A stretch of 64,000 nt of DNA from Lysobacter sp. S4-A87 (lineage in GTDB: Bacteria > Pseudomonadota > Gammaproteobacteria > Xanthomonadales > Xanthomonadaceae), in assembly GCF_022637455.1 (NCBI RefSeq), contig NZ_CP093341.1, positions 3,348,001-3,412,000 of the forward strand. The letters run 5' to 3'. This document shows, piece by piece, positions 50,293 through 60,001 of the stretch (its first letter is position 1; the number at the start of each line of letters is the position of its first letter). Below the pieces are notes generated by a model that saw only the letters and a list, made by a program, of their open reading frames with translations, had not been told where the DNA came from and searched no databases. The position numbers and the translations under genes were made by a program.

Positions 50293-51177
50293 ATGACAGT
50301 CCTGCACCAGATCGATCCGATCGCCTTCCATCTCGGCCCGCTGCAGGTGCACTGGTACGGAATCATGTACCTGCTGGGCTTCGCCGCCGCCTGGTGGCTG
50401 GGCCGCAGCCGGGTCCGCGCCGGGCGCCTGCCCGGGGTCAACGAACAGGCCTATGGCGACCTGCTGTTCTACGGGATGCTCGGCGTCGTGCTGGGCGGGC
50501 GGCTGGGCTACGTCTTCTTCTACTCCTTCCCGGCGCTGCTGGCCGATCCGCTGATGCTGCTGCGAATCTGGGAAGGCGGCATGAGCTTCCACGGCGGGCT
50601 GCTCGGCGTGGTCGCCGCCGCCTGGTGGTGGTCGCGCCGGCATCGCCTGCACCTGTTTGACACGGTCGATTTCATCGCACCGCTGGTGCCGCCGGGGCTG
50701 GGCTTCGGCCGCCTGGGCAACTACATCGGCGGCGAGTTGTGGGGCAAGTTCACCGACGCCGGCTGGGGCGTGGTGTTCCCGCGCGCGCCGGAGTTCGCCC
50801 GGACCAGCATGGAGCAGATCCAGAGCCAGTTCGCCACCGGCGCGCTCGATCGCTATGCGCGCCATCCGTCGCAGCTCTACCAGGCGCTGCTCGAAGGCCT
50901 GGTGATGTTCCTGGCGCTGTGGTGGTTCTCCAGCAAGCCGCGCCCGCGCTATGCGGTGTCGGGCCTGTTCGCGCTGCTGTACGGCTGCTTCCGCTTCCTG
51001 ATCGAGTTCGTGCGCATGCCCGACGAGCAGATCGGTTACCTCGCCTTCGGCTGGCTGACGATGGGGCAGGTGCTGAGCCTGCCGCTGATCGCGCTGGGCC
51101 TGTTCTGGTTGTGGTGGTCGCGGCGCCAGCCGACGCTGCAGCCGCAACCGCTGGCCGTGCCGCCCGGCGCGGGCTGA
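50293..51177 (+). CDS. lgt: Prolipoprotein diacylglyceryl transferase Lgt
   Basis: Transfers diacylglycerol from phosphatidylglycerol to the lipobox Cys of prolipoproteins, the first step of lipoprotein maturation. 294 residues, about seven helices. [37 protein letters not shown] (the Lgt signature) and [13 protein letters not shown] are intact. Upstream is a -10-like CACAAT at 50258-50263. Followed 26 bp later by thyA, as in many proteobacteria. Confidence 0.95.
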   Translation: MTVLHQIDPIAFHLGPLQVHWYGIMYLLGFAAAWWLGRSRVRAGRLPGVNEQAYGDLLFYGMLGVVLGGRLGYVFFYSFPALLADPLMLLRIWEGGMSFHGGLLGVVAAAWWWSRRHRLHLFDTVDFIAPLVPPGLGFGRLGNYIGGELWGKFTDAGWGVVFPRAPEFARTSMEQIQSQFATGALDRYARHPSQLYQALLEGLVMFLALWWFSSKPRPRYAVSGLFALLYGCFRFLIEFVRMPDEQIGYLAFGWLTMGQVLSLPLIALGLFWLWWSRRQPTLQPQPLAVPPGAG

Positions 51178-51203
51178 GTTCCTGGACCGGATGACTGGCT
51201 GAA

Positions 51204-51998
51204 ATGAAGCAATACCTCGACCTGCTGCGCCACGTCCTCGAAAGCGGCAGCGACAAGGCCGACCGCACCGGCACGGGCACGCGCAGCGTGTTTGGCTGGC
51301 AGATGCGCTTCGACCTCGCCGAAGGCTTCCCGCTGGTCACGACCAAGAAGCTGCACCTGCGCTCGATCGTGCACGAGCTGCTGTGGTTCCTGCAGGGCGA
51401 AACCAGCATCGCCTACCTGAAGGACAACAAGGTCAGCATCTGGGACGAATGGGCCGACGCCGATGGCGAGCTCGGACCGGTCTACGGCAAGCAGTGGCGA
51501 CGCTGGGCCGGGGCCGACGGCATCGAGATCGACCAGATCCGCTGGGTGGTCGAGGAGATCAAGCGCAACCCGGACTCGCGTCGCCTGATCGTCTCGGCGT
51601 GGAATGTCGCCGACCTGCCGCGCATGGCGCTGATGCCGTGCCACACGATGTTCCAGTTCTACGTCGCCAACGGCAAGCTCAGCTGCCAGCTGTACCAGCG
51701 CAGTGGCGACATCTTCCTCGGCGTGCCGTTCAACATCGCCAGCTATGCGCTGCTGACGCACATGGTCGCGCAGGTGTGCGGCCTGGGCGTGGGCGACTTC
51801 GTGCATACGCTCGGCGACGCACACCTGTACTCGAACCATTTCGAGCAGGCCCGCGAGCAGCTCTCGCGGACCCCGCGCGCGCTGCCTACGCTGCGGCTCA
51901 ATCCGGACGTGCGCGACATCTTCGGCTTCCAGTACGACGACATCGCGATCGAGCATTACGATCCGCTGCCGGCGATCAAGGCGCCGGTGGCGGTCTGA
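51204..51998 (+). CDS. thyA: Thymidylate synthase
   Basis: Methylates dUMP using methylene-tetrahydrofolate. 264 residues, as in E. coli. [17 protein letters not shown] near the start, [12 protein letters not shown], the catalytic Cys in [14 protein letters not shown], and [20 protein letters not shown]. folA begins immediately after the stop, pairing the two enzymes that consume and restore tetrahydrofolate. Confidence 0.97.
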   Translation: MKQYLDLLRHVLESGSDKADRTGTGTRSVFGWQMRFDLAEGFPLVTTKKLHLRSIVHELLWFLQGETSIAYLKDNKVSIWDEWADADGELGPVYGKQWRRWAGADGIEIDQIRWVVEEIKRNPDSRRLIVSAWNVADLPRMALMPCHTMFQFYVANGKLSCQLYQRSGDIFLGVPFNIASYALLTHMVAQVCGLGVGDFVHTLGDAHLYSNHFEQAREQLSRTPRALPTLRLNPDVRDIFGFQYDDIAIEHYDPLPAIKAPVAV

Positions 51999-52508
51999 AT
52001 GCCGTTGCCGCCGATCGATTTCGTCCTCATCGCGGCGCACGACCGCAACCGCGCCATCGGTCGCGACAACGACCTGCCGTGGCGCTTGCCTGATGACCTC
52101 AAGCGCTTCAAGGCGCTGACGATGGGCAAGCCGGTGCTGATGGGGCGCAAGACCGCGCAGTCCCTCGGGCGCGCGCTGCCCGGGCGCCTCAACCTGGTGC
52201 TGACGCGCTCGGGGCAGGTGCCGTTCGGAGGGATGCAGGCGGTGGCGTCCATCAGGGAGGCGATGGGCATTGCCGAGGCCGCCGGTGCGCCGGCGCTGTG
52301 CGTGATCGGCGGGGGCGAGGTCTATGCGCAGTGCCTGCCGCTGGCAACAAGACTGCACATGACCCATGTCGACACCGTCGTCGATGGGGCCGATGCCTTT
52401 TTTCCGGTCATGCAAGAGACGCTGTGGCGTGTCGTGGCGCGCGAACGGCATGAGGCGGACGCAAAGCACGCCCACGCCTTCGAGTTCATCGATTACGTGC
52501 GCGCCTGA
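51999..52508 (+). CDS. folA: Dihydrofolate reductase
   Basis: 169 residues. IAAHDRNRAIGRDNDLPWRL holds the substrate-pocket residues (including the acidic site, Asp of NDLPW), MGRKTAQSLGRALPGRLN the NADPH site, and VIGGGEVYAQCLPLATRLHM the C-terminal signature. The ATG touches the thyA stop without a gap. Convergent with apaH across a short palindrome. Confidence 0.96.
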   Translation: MPLPPIDFVLIAAHDRNRAIGRDNDLPWRLPDDLKRFKALTMGKPVLMGRKTAQSLGRALPGRLNLVLTRSGQVPFGGMQAVASIREAMGIAEAAGAPALCVIGGGEVYAQCLPLATRLHMTHVDTVVDGADAFFPVMQETLWRVVARERHEADAKHAHAFEFIDYVRA

Positions 52509-52530
52509 TCAGCACAGCGGCGTCGCTATG

Positions 52531-52550
52531 ACCCCGTCTTCGCGGGGATG
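52531..52550. repeat. Small palindrome of a second REP-like class
   Basis: CCCCG, a six-base loop, then CGGGG, flanked by ATGA-like ends (ATGACCCCGTCTTCGCGGGG). It resembles the short 'tcatccccgcgaa' repeats scattered in xanthomonad genomes and sits between convergent folA and apaH. Confidence 0.45.
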
Positions 52551-52572
52551 ACGGAAGTCGCTTGCTGCGCGG

Positions 52573-53583
52573 TCAGTCCTGGTCGGTTTCCACGGGCGGC
52601 GGCGGGGCCGCGGGTTCGTTCTGGCGCTGCCTGCCTTGCCCGCCATTGCCCTGGCCGCGTTGCTGCCCCTGGCGCGGCTGTCCGCCCTGCGGCTGGCGCT
52701 GCTGGCGTTGGCGGTTGCGATCATCGGCGTGGTACGGCGGACGCGGTCGCGGCGGTGTCGCGGGAACATCGCGTCCGGCGACCTGCACCAGGCGCAGCTC
52801 ATCGGTGTCGAGCTGCAGCGCGGTGAGCTTGCCGCCCCACACCGCACCGGTATCGATGGCGTGGACGCCGTGGCCGATGAACAGTCCCAGCGTCGACCAG
52901 TGGCCGCAGACGATCTTGAGGTCGCGCTCCACGCGTCCGGGCACTTCGTACCAGGGGTACAGTCCGGCCGGCTGGGTGCCGGGGCTGCCCTTGTCCTCGA
53001 ACGAGATGCGGCCGCGCGGCGTGCAGTAACGCAGGCGCGTGAACACGTTGATGATCGCGCGGTGACGCTCGACGCCGGCCAGCTTGGGATGCCAGGCGGG
53101 CTTGTCGCCGTACATGTTCTTGAGCAGGCGACGGAACTGGTCACCGTGCAGGCGCTCCTCGATCTCGCGGGCGAAGCGCTCGGCCATCTGCGTGGACCAC
53201 TGCGGCGCCAGCGCGGCGTGGACCATCATCCAGCCCAGCCTGCGATCGGCGTGGACCAGTTTCTGCATGCGCAGCCAGGTCAGCAGTTCGTCGCGGTCTT
53301 CGGCCAGCACGATGCGCTGCAGGTCCTGGTTGACCTTGCGCTGTTCGTCCTCGCGCCGTTCGCCTATCGCCAGCAGCGACAGGTCGTGGTTGCCCAGCAC
53401 GACCACGCTGTTGGCGCGCAGCGAGTGGACCAGGCGCAGGGTTTCCAGCGATTGTCCGCCGCGGTTGACCAGGTCGCCGCAGAACCACAGCTGGTCGCGC
53501 GCCGGGTCGAAAGCGATCTTTTCCAGCAGGCGCTGGGTCGCGTCGTAGCAGCCTTGCAGATCGCCGATGGCCCAGGTGGTCAT
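52573..53583 (-). CDS. apaH: Ap4A hydrolase ApaH with a disordered basic tail
   Basis: Symmetrical diadenosine-tetraphosphate hydrolase and mRNA decapping enzyme for Np4-capped RNAs. 336 residues against ~280 in E. coli. Metallophosphatase motifs are GDLQGCYD, FCGDLVNRGG and LGNHD. After about residue 275 a tail rich in Pro, Gln, Arg and Gly follows (repeats like RQRQQRQPQGGQPRQGQQ), of a kind found in RNA-binding disordered regions. ATG 53583 chosen; apaG ends 16 bp upstream. Confidence 0.94.
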   Translation of the reverse strand: MTTWAIGDLQGCYDATQRLLEKIAFDPARDQLWFCGDLVNRGGQSLETLRLVHSLRANSVVVLGNHDLSLLAIGERREDEQRKVNQDLQRIVLAEDRDELLTWLRMQKLVHADRRLGWMMVHAALAPQWSTQMAERFAREIEERLHGDQFRRLLKNMYGDKPAWHPKLAGVERHRAIINVFTRLRYCTPRGRISFEDKGSPGTQPAGLYPWYEVPGRVERDLKIVCGHWSTLGLFIGHGVHAIDTGAVWGGKLTALQLDTDELRLVQVAGRDVPATPPRPRPPYHADDRNRQRQQRQPQGGQPRQGQQRGQGNGGQGRQRQNEPAAPPPPVETDQD

Positions 53584-53599
53584 GTGCTGATGGGCCCGG

Positions 53600-53983
53600 T
53601 CAGTGCAACGTTCGCGGCACGGACAGGCTGAAGGCCGGAATCGGCGCATCGAACTGCGTGCCATCGTCGGCGAGCATGTGGTAGCTGCCTTCCATCATGC
53701 CGTGGCTGGTTTCCAGCACGGCGCCGGAGGTGTATTCGAAGTCGTCGCCGGGCCGCAGGTACGGCTGTTCGCCGACCACGCCCTCACCCTCGACTTCCTG
53801 GATCTTGCCGTTGCTGTCGGTGATCAGCCAGCGACGGCTGAGCAGGCGTGCCGACACGCGGCCGCTGTTGCGGATGCTGATCGTGTAGGCAAAGACATAA
53901 CGGTCCTGGCCAGGCTCGGACTGGTCATCGAGGTAACGGGTGGCGACGGAGACGTCGACGGCGTAATCGGTACTGCGTTCCAT
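53600..53983 (-). CDS. apaG: ApaG protein
   Basis: 127-residue immunoglobulin/FN3-like beta sandwich: YVFAYTISIRNSGRVSARLL, RRWLITDSNGKIQEVEGEGV and the end ETSHGMMEGSYHMLADDG. ApaG precedes apaH in many proteobacteria; it binds nucleotides or pyrophosphate in some species and its role is undefined. A -10-like TACACT lies exactly six bases before the ATG, with TTGACC further upstream, so the mRNA may be leaderless and separate from rsmA. Confidence 0.94.
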   Translation of the reverse strand: MERSTDYAVDVSVATRYLDDQSEPGQDRYVFAYTISIRNSGRVSARLLSRRWLITDSNGKIQEVEGEGVVGEQPYLRPGDDFEYTSGAVLETSHGMMEGSYHMLADDGTQFDAPIPAFSLSVPRTLH

Positions 53984-53989
53984 GCCGAC

Positions 53990-54020
53990 AGTGTAGGGCG
54001 AGGCGTCGAAAATTGGTCAA
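53990..54020 (-). promoter_or_regulatory. Promoter-like sequence for apaG, possibly leaderless
   Basis: On the minus strand TTGACC (54020-54015), a 19-base spacer and TACACT (53995-53990) are followed by six bases and the apaG ATG. This is the best-formed of the candidate leaderless promoters in the window; the spacer is two bases longer than optimum. Confidence 0.5.
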
Positions 54021-54151
54021 CGTTGTGTGCACGGGTGTCGAAATGGCCGGGCCGGGGACCGGTCTACACGAGGTGCGGTGTGGTTCGCTGCCCGGCGGCG
54101 GCGTCAAAGCGGCCTGCATTGAAGGGGCGTTCATTGACGTTGGACTGCCTG

Positions 54152-54979
54152 TCACGCGTGATCTGTTCGCGCGGGCGCCGCGGCCAGCGAGTTGGCAAGG
54201 CGGACGAAATCGGCGACTTCGATCTGTTCGGCGCGTGCGTCCGGGCGCACGCCGACCGCCTCGATCGCGGCCGCATCGCACAGTTTCGACAGCGCATTGC
54301 GAAGGGTCTTGCGTCGCTGCCCGAATGCGTCGCGCACGACCGCGGTGAACATCGCCGGATCCGCCACGTCAATGGTTTCGGGCGCACGCGGCACCAGGCG
54401 CACCACCGCAGAATCGACCTTCGGCGGCGGCTTGAACGCAGCCGGCGGGACGTCGAACAGCGGGGTCACGTGGCAATAGGCCTGCAGCATCACGCCCAGC
54501 CGCCCGTAGACCTTGCTGCCCGGGCCGGCAGCCATGCGGTCGACGACTTCCTTCTGCAGCATGAAGACCATGTCGCGGATCGCCGCGGCGTGTTCCAGGG
54601 CATGGAACAGGATCGGCGAGGACAGGTTGTAGGGCAGGTTGCCGACCAGTCGAATCTGGCCTTCGCCGGCACCGCTCCTGGCGACCGCACTGAAGTCGAC
54701 GGTGAGCACGTCGCGGTGGATCACCTCCAGCGTGCCGTGCGCGCGTGCGGCATCGGTCAGCGGGAAGATCAGGTCGCGATCGAACTCGATCACGGTCAGC
54801 TCGCCATGGCGATCGAGCAGCGGGAAAGTGATGGCACCCTGGCCCGGACCGATCTCGACCAGGCGATCGCCCGGCTTGGGGTCGACGGCCTGCACGATCA
54901 TGTCGATGATCCGGCGGTCGTGCAGGAAGTGCTGGCCGAGGTGTTTCTTTGCCGGCTCGGTGAAGTGGCGCGTGCTCAT
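54152..54979 (-). CDS. rsmA: RsmA (KsgA), 16S rRNA dimethyladenosine transferase
   Basis: Dimethylates A1518 and A1519 of 16S rRNA late in 30S assembly. 275 residues: KKHLGQHFLHDRRIIDMI, motif I EIGPGQGAITFPLL, VGNLPYNLSSPILFH (motif IV) and PPKVDSAVVRL. The ATG overlaps the pdxA stop (ATGA). A 168-bp gap follows before apaG, filled with no convincing frame but with the apaG promoter-like sequence. Confidence 0.97.
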   Translation of the reverse strand: MSTRHFTEPAKKHLGQHFLHDRRIIDMIVQAVDPKPGDRLVEIGPGQGAITFPLLDRHGELTVIEFDRDLIFPLTDAARAHGTLEVIHRDVLTVDFSAVARSGAGEGQIRLVGNLPYNLSSPILFHALEHAAAIRDMVFMLQKEVVDRMAAGPGSKVYGRLGVMLQAYCHVTPLFDVPPAAFKPPPKVDSAVVRLVPRAPETIDVADPAMFTAVVRDAFGQRRKTLRNALSKLCDAAAIEAVGVRPDARAEQIEVADFVRLANSLAAAPARTDHA

Positions 54980-55989
54980 GCGGGCGTGCTCTTGGAAGTT
55001 GTGCCCATGACCGGAGCGCTGCGCCGGACACGGGCGATGCGGGCACAGGTGTCGGCGGCGGCGAACAGGCTCGACGGGTCGGCCACGCCCTGGCCGGCCA
55101 GTTCCAGCGCCGTGCCGTGGTCGACGGCGACGCGCGGGTAGGGCAGGCCGAGGGTGAGGTTCACCGCGTGCTCGAAGCCGCTGTACTTCAGCACGGGCAG
55201 TCCCTGGTCGTGGTACATCGCCACCACCGCGTCGAAGCCGCGCAACTTGGCCGGCAGGAACGCCGTGTCGGCGGGCAACGGGCCGACCAGTTGCAGGCCC
55301 TGCGCGCGCAGCGCGGCCATCGCCGGTTCGATGATGTCCAGCTCCTCGCGGCCGAGGTGGCCGGCTTCGCCGGCATGCGGGTTCAGGCCGAGCACGGCGA
55401 TCACCGGCTCGATGATGCCGAAGTCGTCGCGCAGCGCGGCGTGGGTTGTCAGCAGCACATCCGTCAGTGCCGGCGCGGTGATGGCGTCGGCGACGGCGCG
55501 CAGCGGCAGGTGGGTCGTTACCAGGGCGACGCGGACGATGTCGTTGGCGAGCATCATCACGACCTCGCGGCCGGCCTGTCGTGCAAGCAGTTCGGTGGTG
55601 CCGCTGTAGGCAATGCCGCCTTCGTTGATCACGGCCTTGTGCACCGGGCCGGTGACCATGCCGTCGAAATGACCTTCCAGGCAGCCCTCGGCAGCCTGCA
55701 GCAGGGCAGTGATAACCGCCTGCGCATTGCGCGGATCGGGATGGCCGAACGCCGGCACGACGGCATTGGGCAGATCGACCAGGGCCAGTTCGCCGGGCTC
55801 GAGTGCCGGCTGCCCGGGCGGGCGCAGTTGCAGCGGCAGGCCCAGGGCGGCGGCGGCGGCGTGGAGGCTGCGCGCGTCGGCGAAGGCCGTCAGTGAGTAA
55901 TCACGTGGGCGCTGTGCGAGGCGTACGCACAGCTCCGGTCCTACACCCGCCGGCTCGCCCGGCACCAGCGCGAGCCGAACAGGGTTCAT
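54976..55989 (-). CDS. pdxA: PdxA, 4-hydroxythreonine-4-phosphate dehydrogenase
   Basis: NAD-dependent enzyme of pyridoxal-phosphate synthesis. 337 residues. LALVPGEPAGVGPELCVRLA at the start, VTGPVHKAVINEGG, the metal-binding histidines in TTHLPLRAV, LNPHAGEAGHLG and AMYHDQGLPVLK. The N-terminus and ATG 55989 are placed eight bases after surA, in the classic surA-pdxA-rsmA-apaGH order. Confidence 0.96.
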   Translation of the reverse strand: MNPVRLALVPGEPAGVGPELCVRLAQRPRDYSLTAFADARSLHAAAAALGLPLQLRPPGQPALEPGELALVDLPNAVVPAFGHPDPRNAQAVITALLQAAEGCLEGHFDGMVTGPVHKAVINEGGIAYSGTTELLARQAGREVVMMLANDIVRVALVTTHLPLRAVADAITAPALTDVLLTTHAALRDDFGIIEPVIAVLGLNPHAGEAGHLGREELDIIEPAMAALRAQGLQLVGPLPADTAFLPAKLRGFDAVVAMYHDQGLPVLKYSGFEHAVNLTLGLPYPRVAVDHGTALELAGQGVADPSSLFAAADTCARIARVRRSAPVMGTTSKSTPA

Positions 55990-55997
55990 CGGGTCGC

Positions 55998-57368
55998 TCA
56001 GCTGCCGCTGGTGGGTGCCGCGGCCGGTGTGGCAGGCGTGGCAGGCTCTGCGGCCTTGCCGACGCGGACGTCGACGAAGGCCTCCCCGCGCATTTCGCGC
56101 AGGTAGCGGTTCCACTCGTCCTCGAGCTTGCGACGGCCGATGGTTTCCTGGATCTGGGCGCGGCGGTTGCGGTCGCCGACGTCGGTTTCACGGGAGCCTT
56201 CGAGCTTGATGACGTGCCAGCCCGCCTGGGTGCGGACCGGAGACGAGACCTGGCCCGGCTGCAGGCCGGCGACCGCCGAACCGAACTCCGGACCGTATTC
56301 GTCACGGGTGAACCAGCCCAGCTCACCGCCCTTGCCGCGCGAGCTGGCGTCGTCGGAATTCTCCTGGGCGAGCAGGGCGAAATCGGCGCCGCCGGCCAGT
56401 CGGGCCTGCAGGGTGGTGGCCTTGGCCTTGGCCTTGGCATCGTCGGTGGTGCTGTCGACACGCACCAGGATGTGGCGGGCCTGGTACTGCGTGACCATCG
56501 CCGGGGCGGCCTGCGAGGCGTCGCGGGTCTCGACCAGCTTGACCAGCTGGAAGCCGCTGGGGCCGCGGATCGGCGCGGTGACATCGCCCACGTTCATGCT
56601 GCGCATCAGCGTCGCGAAGGCCTGCGGGATCTCGTCGACGCTGCGCCAGCCCAGGTCGCCGCCTTCCAGCGCGTTGGGGCTGTCGGAGTAGCGCACCGCG
56701 GCCGCGGCGAAGTCCATCTCGCCCTTGTCGATCAGGGCCTTGACGCCCTCGACCTTCTTCTGCGCGACGGCAATCTGCTCGGCAGTGGCGCCTTCCGGCA
56801 GCTGCACCAGGATGTGGGCGAGGTGGTACTGGTTGCCGCTGTTGGCCTGGGCGGCCATGGCGGCGTCGATCTCGGAGTCGCTGACCGTGACGCGGCTCTG
56901 CGCGAAACGCTGGCGCAGGCGCTGGATCAGCAGTTCATCGCGGATCGAGGTGCGGAAATCGGCGTAGGAGGTGCCTTCACGGGCCAGCTGCTGGCGCAGC
57001 TGCTCCGGGCTGACCCGGTTCTGCTGGGCGATGCCGGCGATGGTCTGGTCGACTTCCTGGTCGGTCACCCGGACGCCGGTGCTGGCGGCGCGGGCCACCT
57101 GCAGCTTGACCAGGACCAGACGCTCTAGCACCTGGCGCTCGAGCACGTCGCGCGGCGGCAGCTGGTTCTCGCGGCCGGCGTACTGGCCGAGGATGTTGGC
57201 GACGGCGCGGTCGAGCTCGCTCTTGAGGATCACGTCCTCGTCGACGACGGCAGCGATGCCGTCCATGGGCTGAACCGAGCTGGAGGGCTCCTGGGCCAGG
57301 GCGGTCGCCAGCGGCAGGGCGCCGGAGAGCACCGCGACGGCAAGGGCGGACGCGAGTAGTTTCTTCAT
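55998..57368 (-). CDS. surA: SurA, periplasmic chaperone and prolyl isomerase
   Basis: Escorts unfolded outer-membrane proteins, including LptD, to the Bam complex. 456 residues: signal peptide ending ATALA, the N-terminal chaperone region (MDGIAAVVDEDVILKSELDR), then two parvulin domains opening QYHLAHILVQLPEGA and QYQARHILVRVDS. The C-terminal helix and an Ala/Pro/Thr tail close it. The ATG overlaps the lptD stop, coupling the chaperone to one of its main clients. Confidence 0.96.
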   Translation of the reverse strand: MKKLLASALAVAVLSGALPLATALAQEPSSSVQPMDGIAAVVDEDVILKSELDRAVANILGQYAGRENQLPPRDVLERQVLERLVLVKLQVARAASTGVRVTDQEVDQTIAGIAQQNRVSPEQLRQQLAREGTSYADFRTSIRDELLIQRLRQRFAQSRVTVSDSEIDAAMAAQANSGNQYHLAHILVQLPEGATAEQIAVAQKKVEGVKALIDKGEMDFAAAAVRYSDSPNALEGGDLGWRSVDEIPQAFATLMRSMNVGDVTAPIRGPSGFQLVKLVETRDASQAAPAMVTQYQARHILVRVDSTTDDAKAKAKATTLQARLAGGADFALLAQENSDDASSRGKGGELGWFTRDEYGPEFGSAVAGLQPGQVSSPVRTQAGWHVIKLEGSRETDVGDRNRRAQIQETIGRRKLEDEWNRYLREMRGEAFVDVRVGKAAEPATPATPAAAPTSGS

Positions 57369-59941
57369 AGGGTCGGGTCGGGAGTTGATTCGACTTGGCC
57401 GCCGCCGTTGTTCAGGCGCTCCGCGGAGCTGGGCGGCACGAGATAGAGGTCATCGCGGTTGTAGCCGAGGATACCACGGCGCAGGGCGCGCTCTACGTTC
57501 TGCCCGGCCGAGCCCAGGCCCTTGAGTTCAAACTCGAACATGATGCGGGTATCCAGTTCGCCATCGCGATTGCGGAGGTAGCGGCGGCCGACCAGGCGGG
57601 CGGCCAGGCAGCAGCTTTCCCATTGGACACCGGCGATCGCCTCAAGTTGCTTCTTGTCGAGGATCGAGTAGTAGTAGCGCCCGACCACGCTCCAGGTGCG
57701 GTTGATCGGGTACAGGAAGGAGAAGTCGGCCTGTTCCAGCAGGTCCTTGCTCTCCGGCGGGTCGATGCCCGGGCGGAAGCTGGCGTTGCGGCGGTAGCGG
57801 TAACCGAAGTTGACCACGCCGTTGTTGTCGAAGATGTAGCGCGCCCGGAAGCTGGTCATGTCCTCGGCACGGTACTTCGGATTCCACATGTAGGTGCCCG
57901 ATAGCGTCCAGCGGTCGCTCGGGCTGACGCTGGCGTCAGCGATCCAGGCCGACTTGCCCTGCTCGATCGGCGCCTCGTTGGGCAGGGTGACCCGGCTGTC
58001 GTCGAAGTAGAAGATCTGCCCCAGGCTCGCCGCCAGCCGCTCCTGGCCGGTTTCCTCGCTGATCAGGCGCGTGGTCAGGGCGGCGGTCAGCTGGTTGGCA
58101 TCGGCCTGGCGGTCGGCGCCGGTATAGCGGTTGTCGCGGAACAGCTGGCCCCAGCTGAACGTGGTCGCGCCCGTGTCGTAGATCGACAGCCCGGACTGGT
58201 CGCGGTAGGGAACGTTCAGGTAATAGATGCGCGGTTCGAGCGTATTGAGGTAGCCGTCGCCACGGATGGTGGTGTTGCGGTCGAAATACAGGCCGGCATC
58301 AACCGAGGTGATCGGCAGGCTGCGGCTCTGATTGCTGTCGTTGAACTGCTGGATCAGCTCGGGGGTCACCGTCCCGCCGTAGCGGCGGACGAACTCGGTG
58401 GCCCGCTCGAAGCCGTTTCCGTCCATCTGGTAGGCGGTATAGCGCCAGGCAAGCTTGGGTCGGATGAACCAGCTCGCGCCTTCCAGCGGCATGGCGATGA
58501 AAGGCTTTACGTCGAAGCGCGAGCCGCCCAGGAACTCGGTGTGCTGGAAGCGCACCAGTTCGGAGTCCACGCCCGCCTGAAGCCAGGTTCCAAACGGTTG
58601 CGCCCAGTGCGCATAGGCGCGAGGCAGGCGGTCGAAGGCGAGGCTGGCGTCGGTCAGGGTGTAGTCGGCCAACTGGTAGTGGTCGGCCATCAGGCTGGCT
58701 TCCCAGTACCGGCCGCGCCCATACAGGCCCGCGTCGCTGCGGATCGAGTAGTTCGAGATGCCGTACAGGCTGCTGCTGAAGTCCTCGAAGTAGTGCGTGT
58801 CGCTGACCCAGCCCAGGTTGGTGTTGGCGTACCAGGCGCTGTTGAGGTTGTGGCTGGCCGTCAATGCGAACTGGCCGCGATTGTCTTCCGGCAGCGTGGC
58901 ACCCGGGATCGGATTGCCGTTGATGTCGTTGAGATAGCGATCGGGCTCGTTGCCCGGCAGGTCGTCCTTCGGCATCCAGTTGCCGTACACCTCGCCCCGG
59001 CCGTTCGGGTACAGCCAGCGGAACTCGGCGCCGAGCAGGCTGCCGCGGTCGCTCATGTAGCGCGGAAAGAGCGTGGCGTCGTAGTTCGGTGCGAGGTTGA
59101 GGTAGACCGGCTGCTTCCAGTCAAAACCATTGCGGCCGGAAATCGATAACTGCGGATACAGCAGGCCGGTGCGGCGACGTTCGTCGACCGGGAACATGAA
59201 CCACGGCACGTACATCACCGGCACCTTGCCGATGCGGATCGTCGCGTTGCGGGCCACGCCCATGCCTTCGGCGGTGTCGATGTCGATGCGGTGCGCGCGC
59301 AGTTCCCAGGCGCGCTGGTCGGGGGCGCAGGTGGAGTAGGTCGATTCGACCATGCTGCCCTTGGCGCCATCGAGGTCGATGCGCTGGGCACCGCCGTTGC
59401 CGCGACGCTGGGTCAGCTGGTACTGCACGTCCTCGATGCGGTGCTTGTCGGCCGTCTGGTCGCCCTCGGCGCGGGCGGCAGTCACGCGCATGCCCGAGTC
59501 CTGGTAGCGGACGTGGCCGATGGCGCTGTACTTGCCGGTTTCCTCGTTGTAGCTGAGCTTGTCGGTGCCCAGGAACTGGTCGCCGCGATTGAGCTTGACG
59601 TTGTCCTGGACGACGATGTCCTGGTCATTGGCCGAGCGCTCGAGCTGGCCGCCGTCGATGTCGGTCGGTTCCTGGCCACGCGTGGCCAGGTTGCCCATCG
59701 GCGTGGGTGCGTCGTCGAACGACGGCACGGCGTCCACGATCGGGCACAGGCCCCAGTCTTCTCCGTCGCCGTCGGCGGCGTGCGCGGGCAGGGCCAGCGC
59801 GATGCACAGCGACAACGGGAGCAGGCGTAGGGATTGGCGCACTCGGGAACCGTCGCTTGGCGTGGGGAAACGGGTCGCTAGCTTGCCGCATCCACTGCAA
59901 GCGGGCAACGCGAGCGCCATCATGCCCACATCCTTGTTCAT
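57365..59941 (-). CDS. lptD: LptD, LPS-assembly outer-membrane protein
   Basis: Forms with LptE the outer-membrane translocon for lipopolysaccharide. 858 residues: signal peptide, N-terminal OstA/LptA-like beta-jellyroll (YNEETGKYSAIGHVRYQDSG ... DVQYQLTQRR), then the 26-strand barrel. Cysteines at LCPIVD, STCAPDQ and the conserved pair SCCLA fit the disulfides needed for maturation. Start uncertain: ATG 59941 precedes a ~33-residue extension, while GTG 59842 (MRQSLRLLPLSL) gives a standard signal peptide. HDAC-family gene ends 60 bp upstream. Confidence 0.95.
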   Translation of the reverse strand: MNKDVGMMALALPACSGCGKLATRFPTPSDGSRVRQSLRLLPLSLCIALALPAHAADGDGEDWGLCPIVDAVPSFDDAPTPMGNLATRGQEPTDIDGGQLERSANDQDIVVQDNVKLNRGDQFLGTDKLSYNEETGKYSAIGHVRYQDSGMRVTAARAEGDQTADKHRIEDVQYQLTQRRGNGGAQRIDLDGAKGSMVESTYSTCAPDQRAWELRAHRIDIDTAEGMGVARNATIRIGKVPVMYVPWFMFPVDERRRTGLLYPQLSISGRNGFDWKQPVYLNLAPNYDATLFPRYMSDRGSLLGAEFRWLYPNGRGEVYGNWMPKDDLPGNEPDRYLNDINGNPIPGATLPEDNRGQFALTASHNLNSAWYANTNLGWVSDTHYFEDFSSSLYGISNYSIRSDAGLYGRGRYWEASLMADHYQLADYTLTDASLAFDRLPRAYAHWAQPFGTWLQAGVDSELVRFQHTEFLGGSRFDVKPFIAMPLEGASWFIRPKLAWRYTAYQMDGNGFERATEFVRRYGGTVTPELIQQFNDSNQSRSLPITSVDAGLYFDRNTTIRGDGYLNTLEPRIYYLNVPYRDQSGLSIYDTGATTFSWGQLFRDNRYTGADRQADANQLTAALTTRLISEETGQERLAASLGQIFYFDDSRVTLPNEAPIEQGKSAWIADASVSPSDRWTLSGTYMWNPKYRAEDMTSFRARYIFDNNGVVNFGYRYRRNASFRPGIDPPESKDLLEQADFSFLYPINRTWSVVGRYYYSILDKKQLEAIAGVQWESCCLAARLVGRRYLRNRDGELDTRIMFEFELKGLGSAGQNVERALRRGILGYNRDDLYLVPPSSAERLNNGGGQVESTPDPTL

Positions 59942-60001
59942 TTCCGCGTCAAGACGCTGTGGCCGATGTGACTTTGGCCCGTTTCGTCCCCGTTGCGCGG
60001 G

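Noticed and set aside
53925-54281. 118-codon minus-strand frame spanning the rsmA-apaG gap
   Set aside because: Overlaps both real genes out of frame and is Arg-rich without motifs; the gap is better read as a promoter region.
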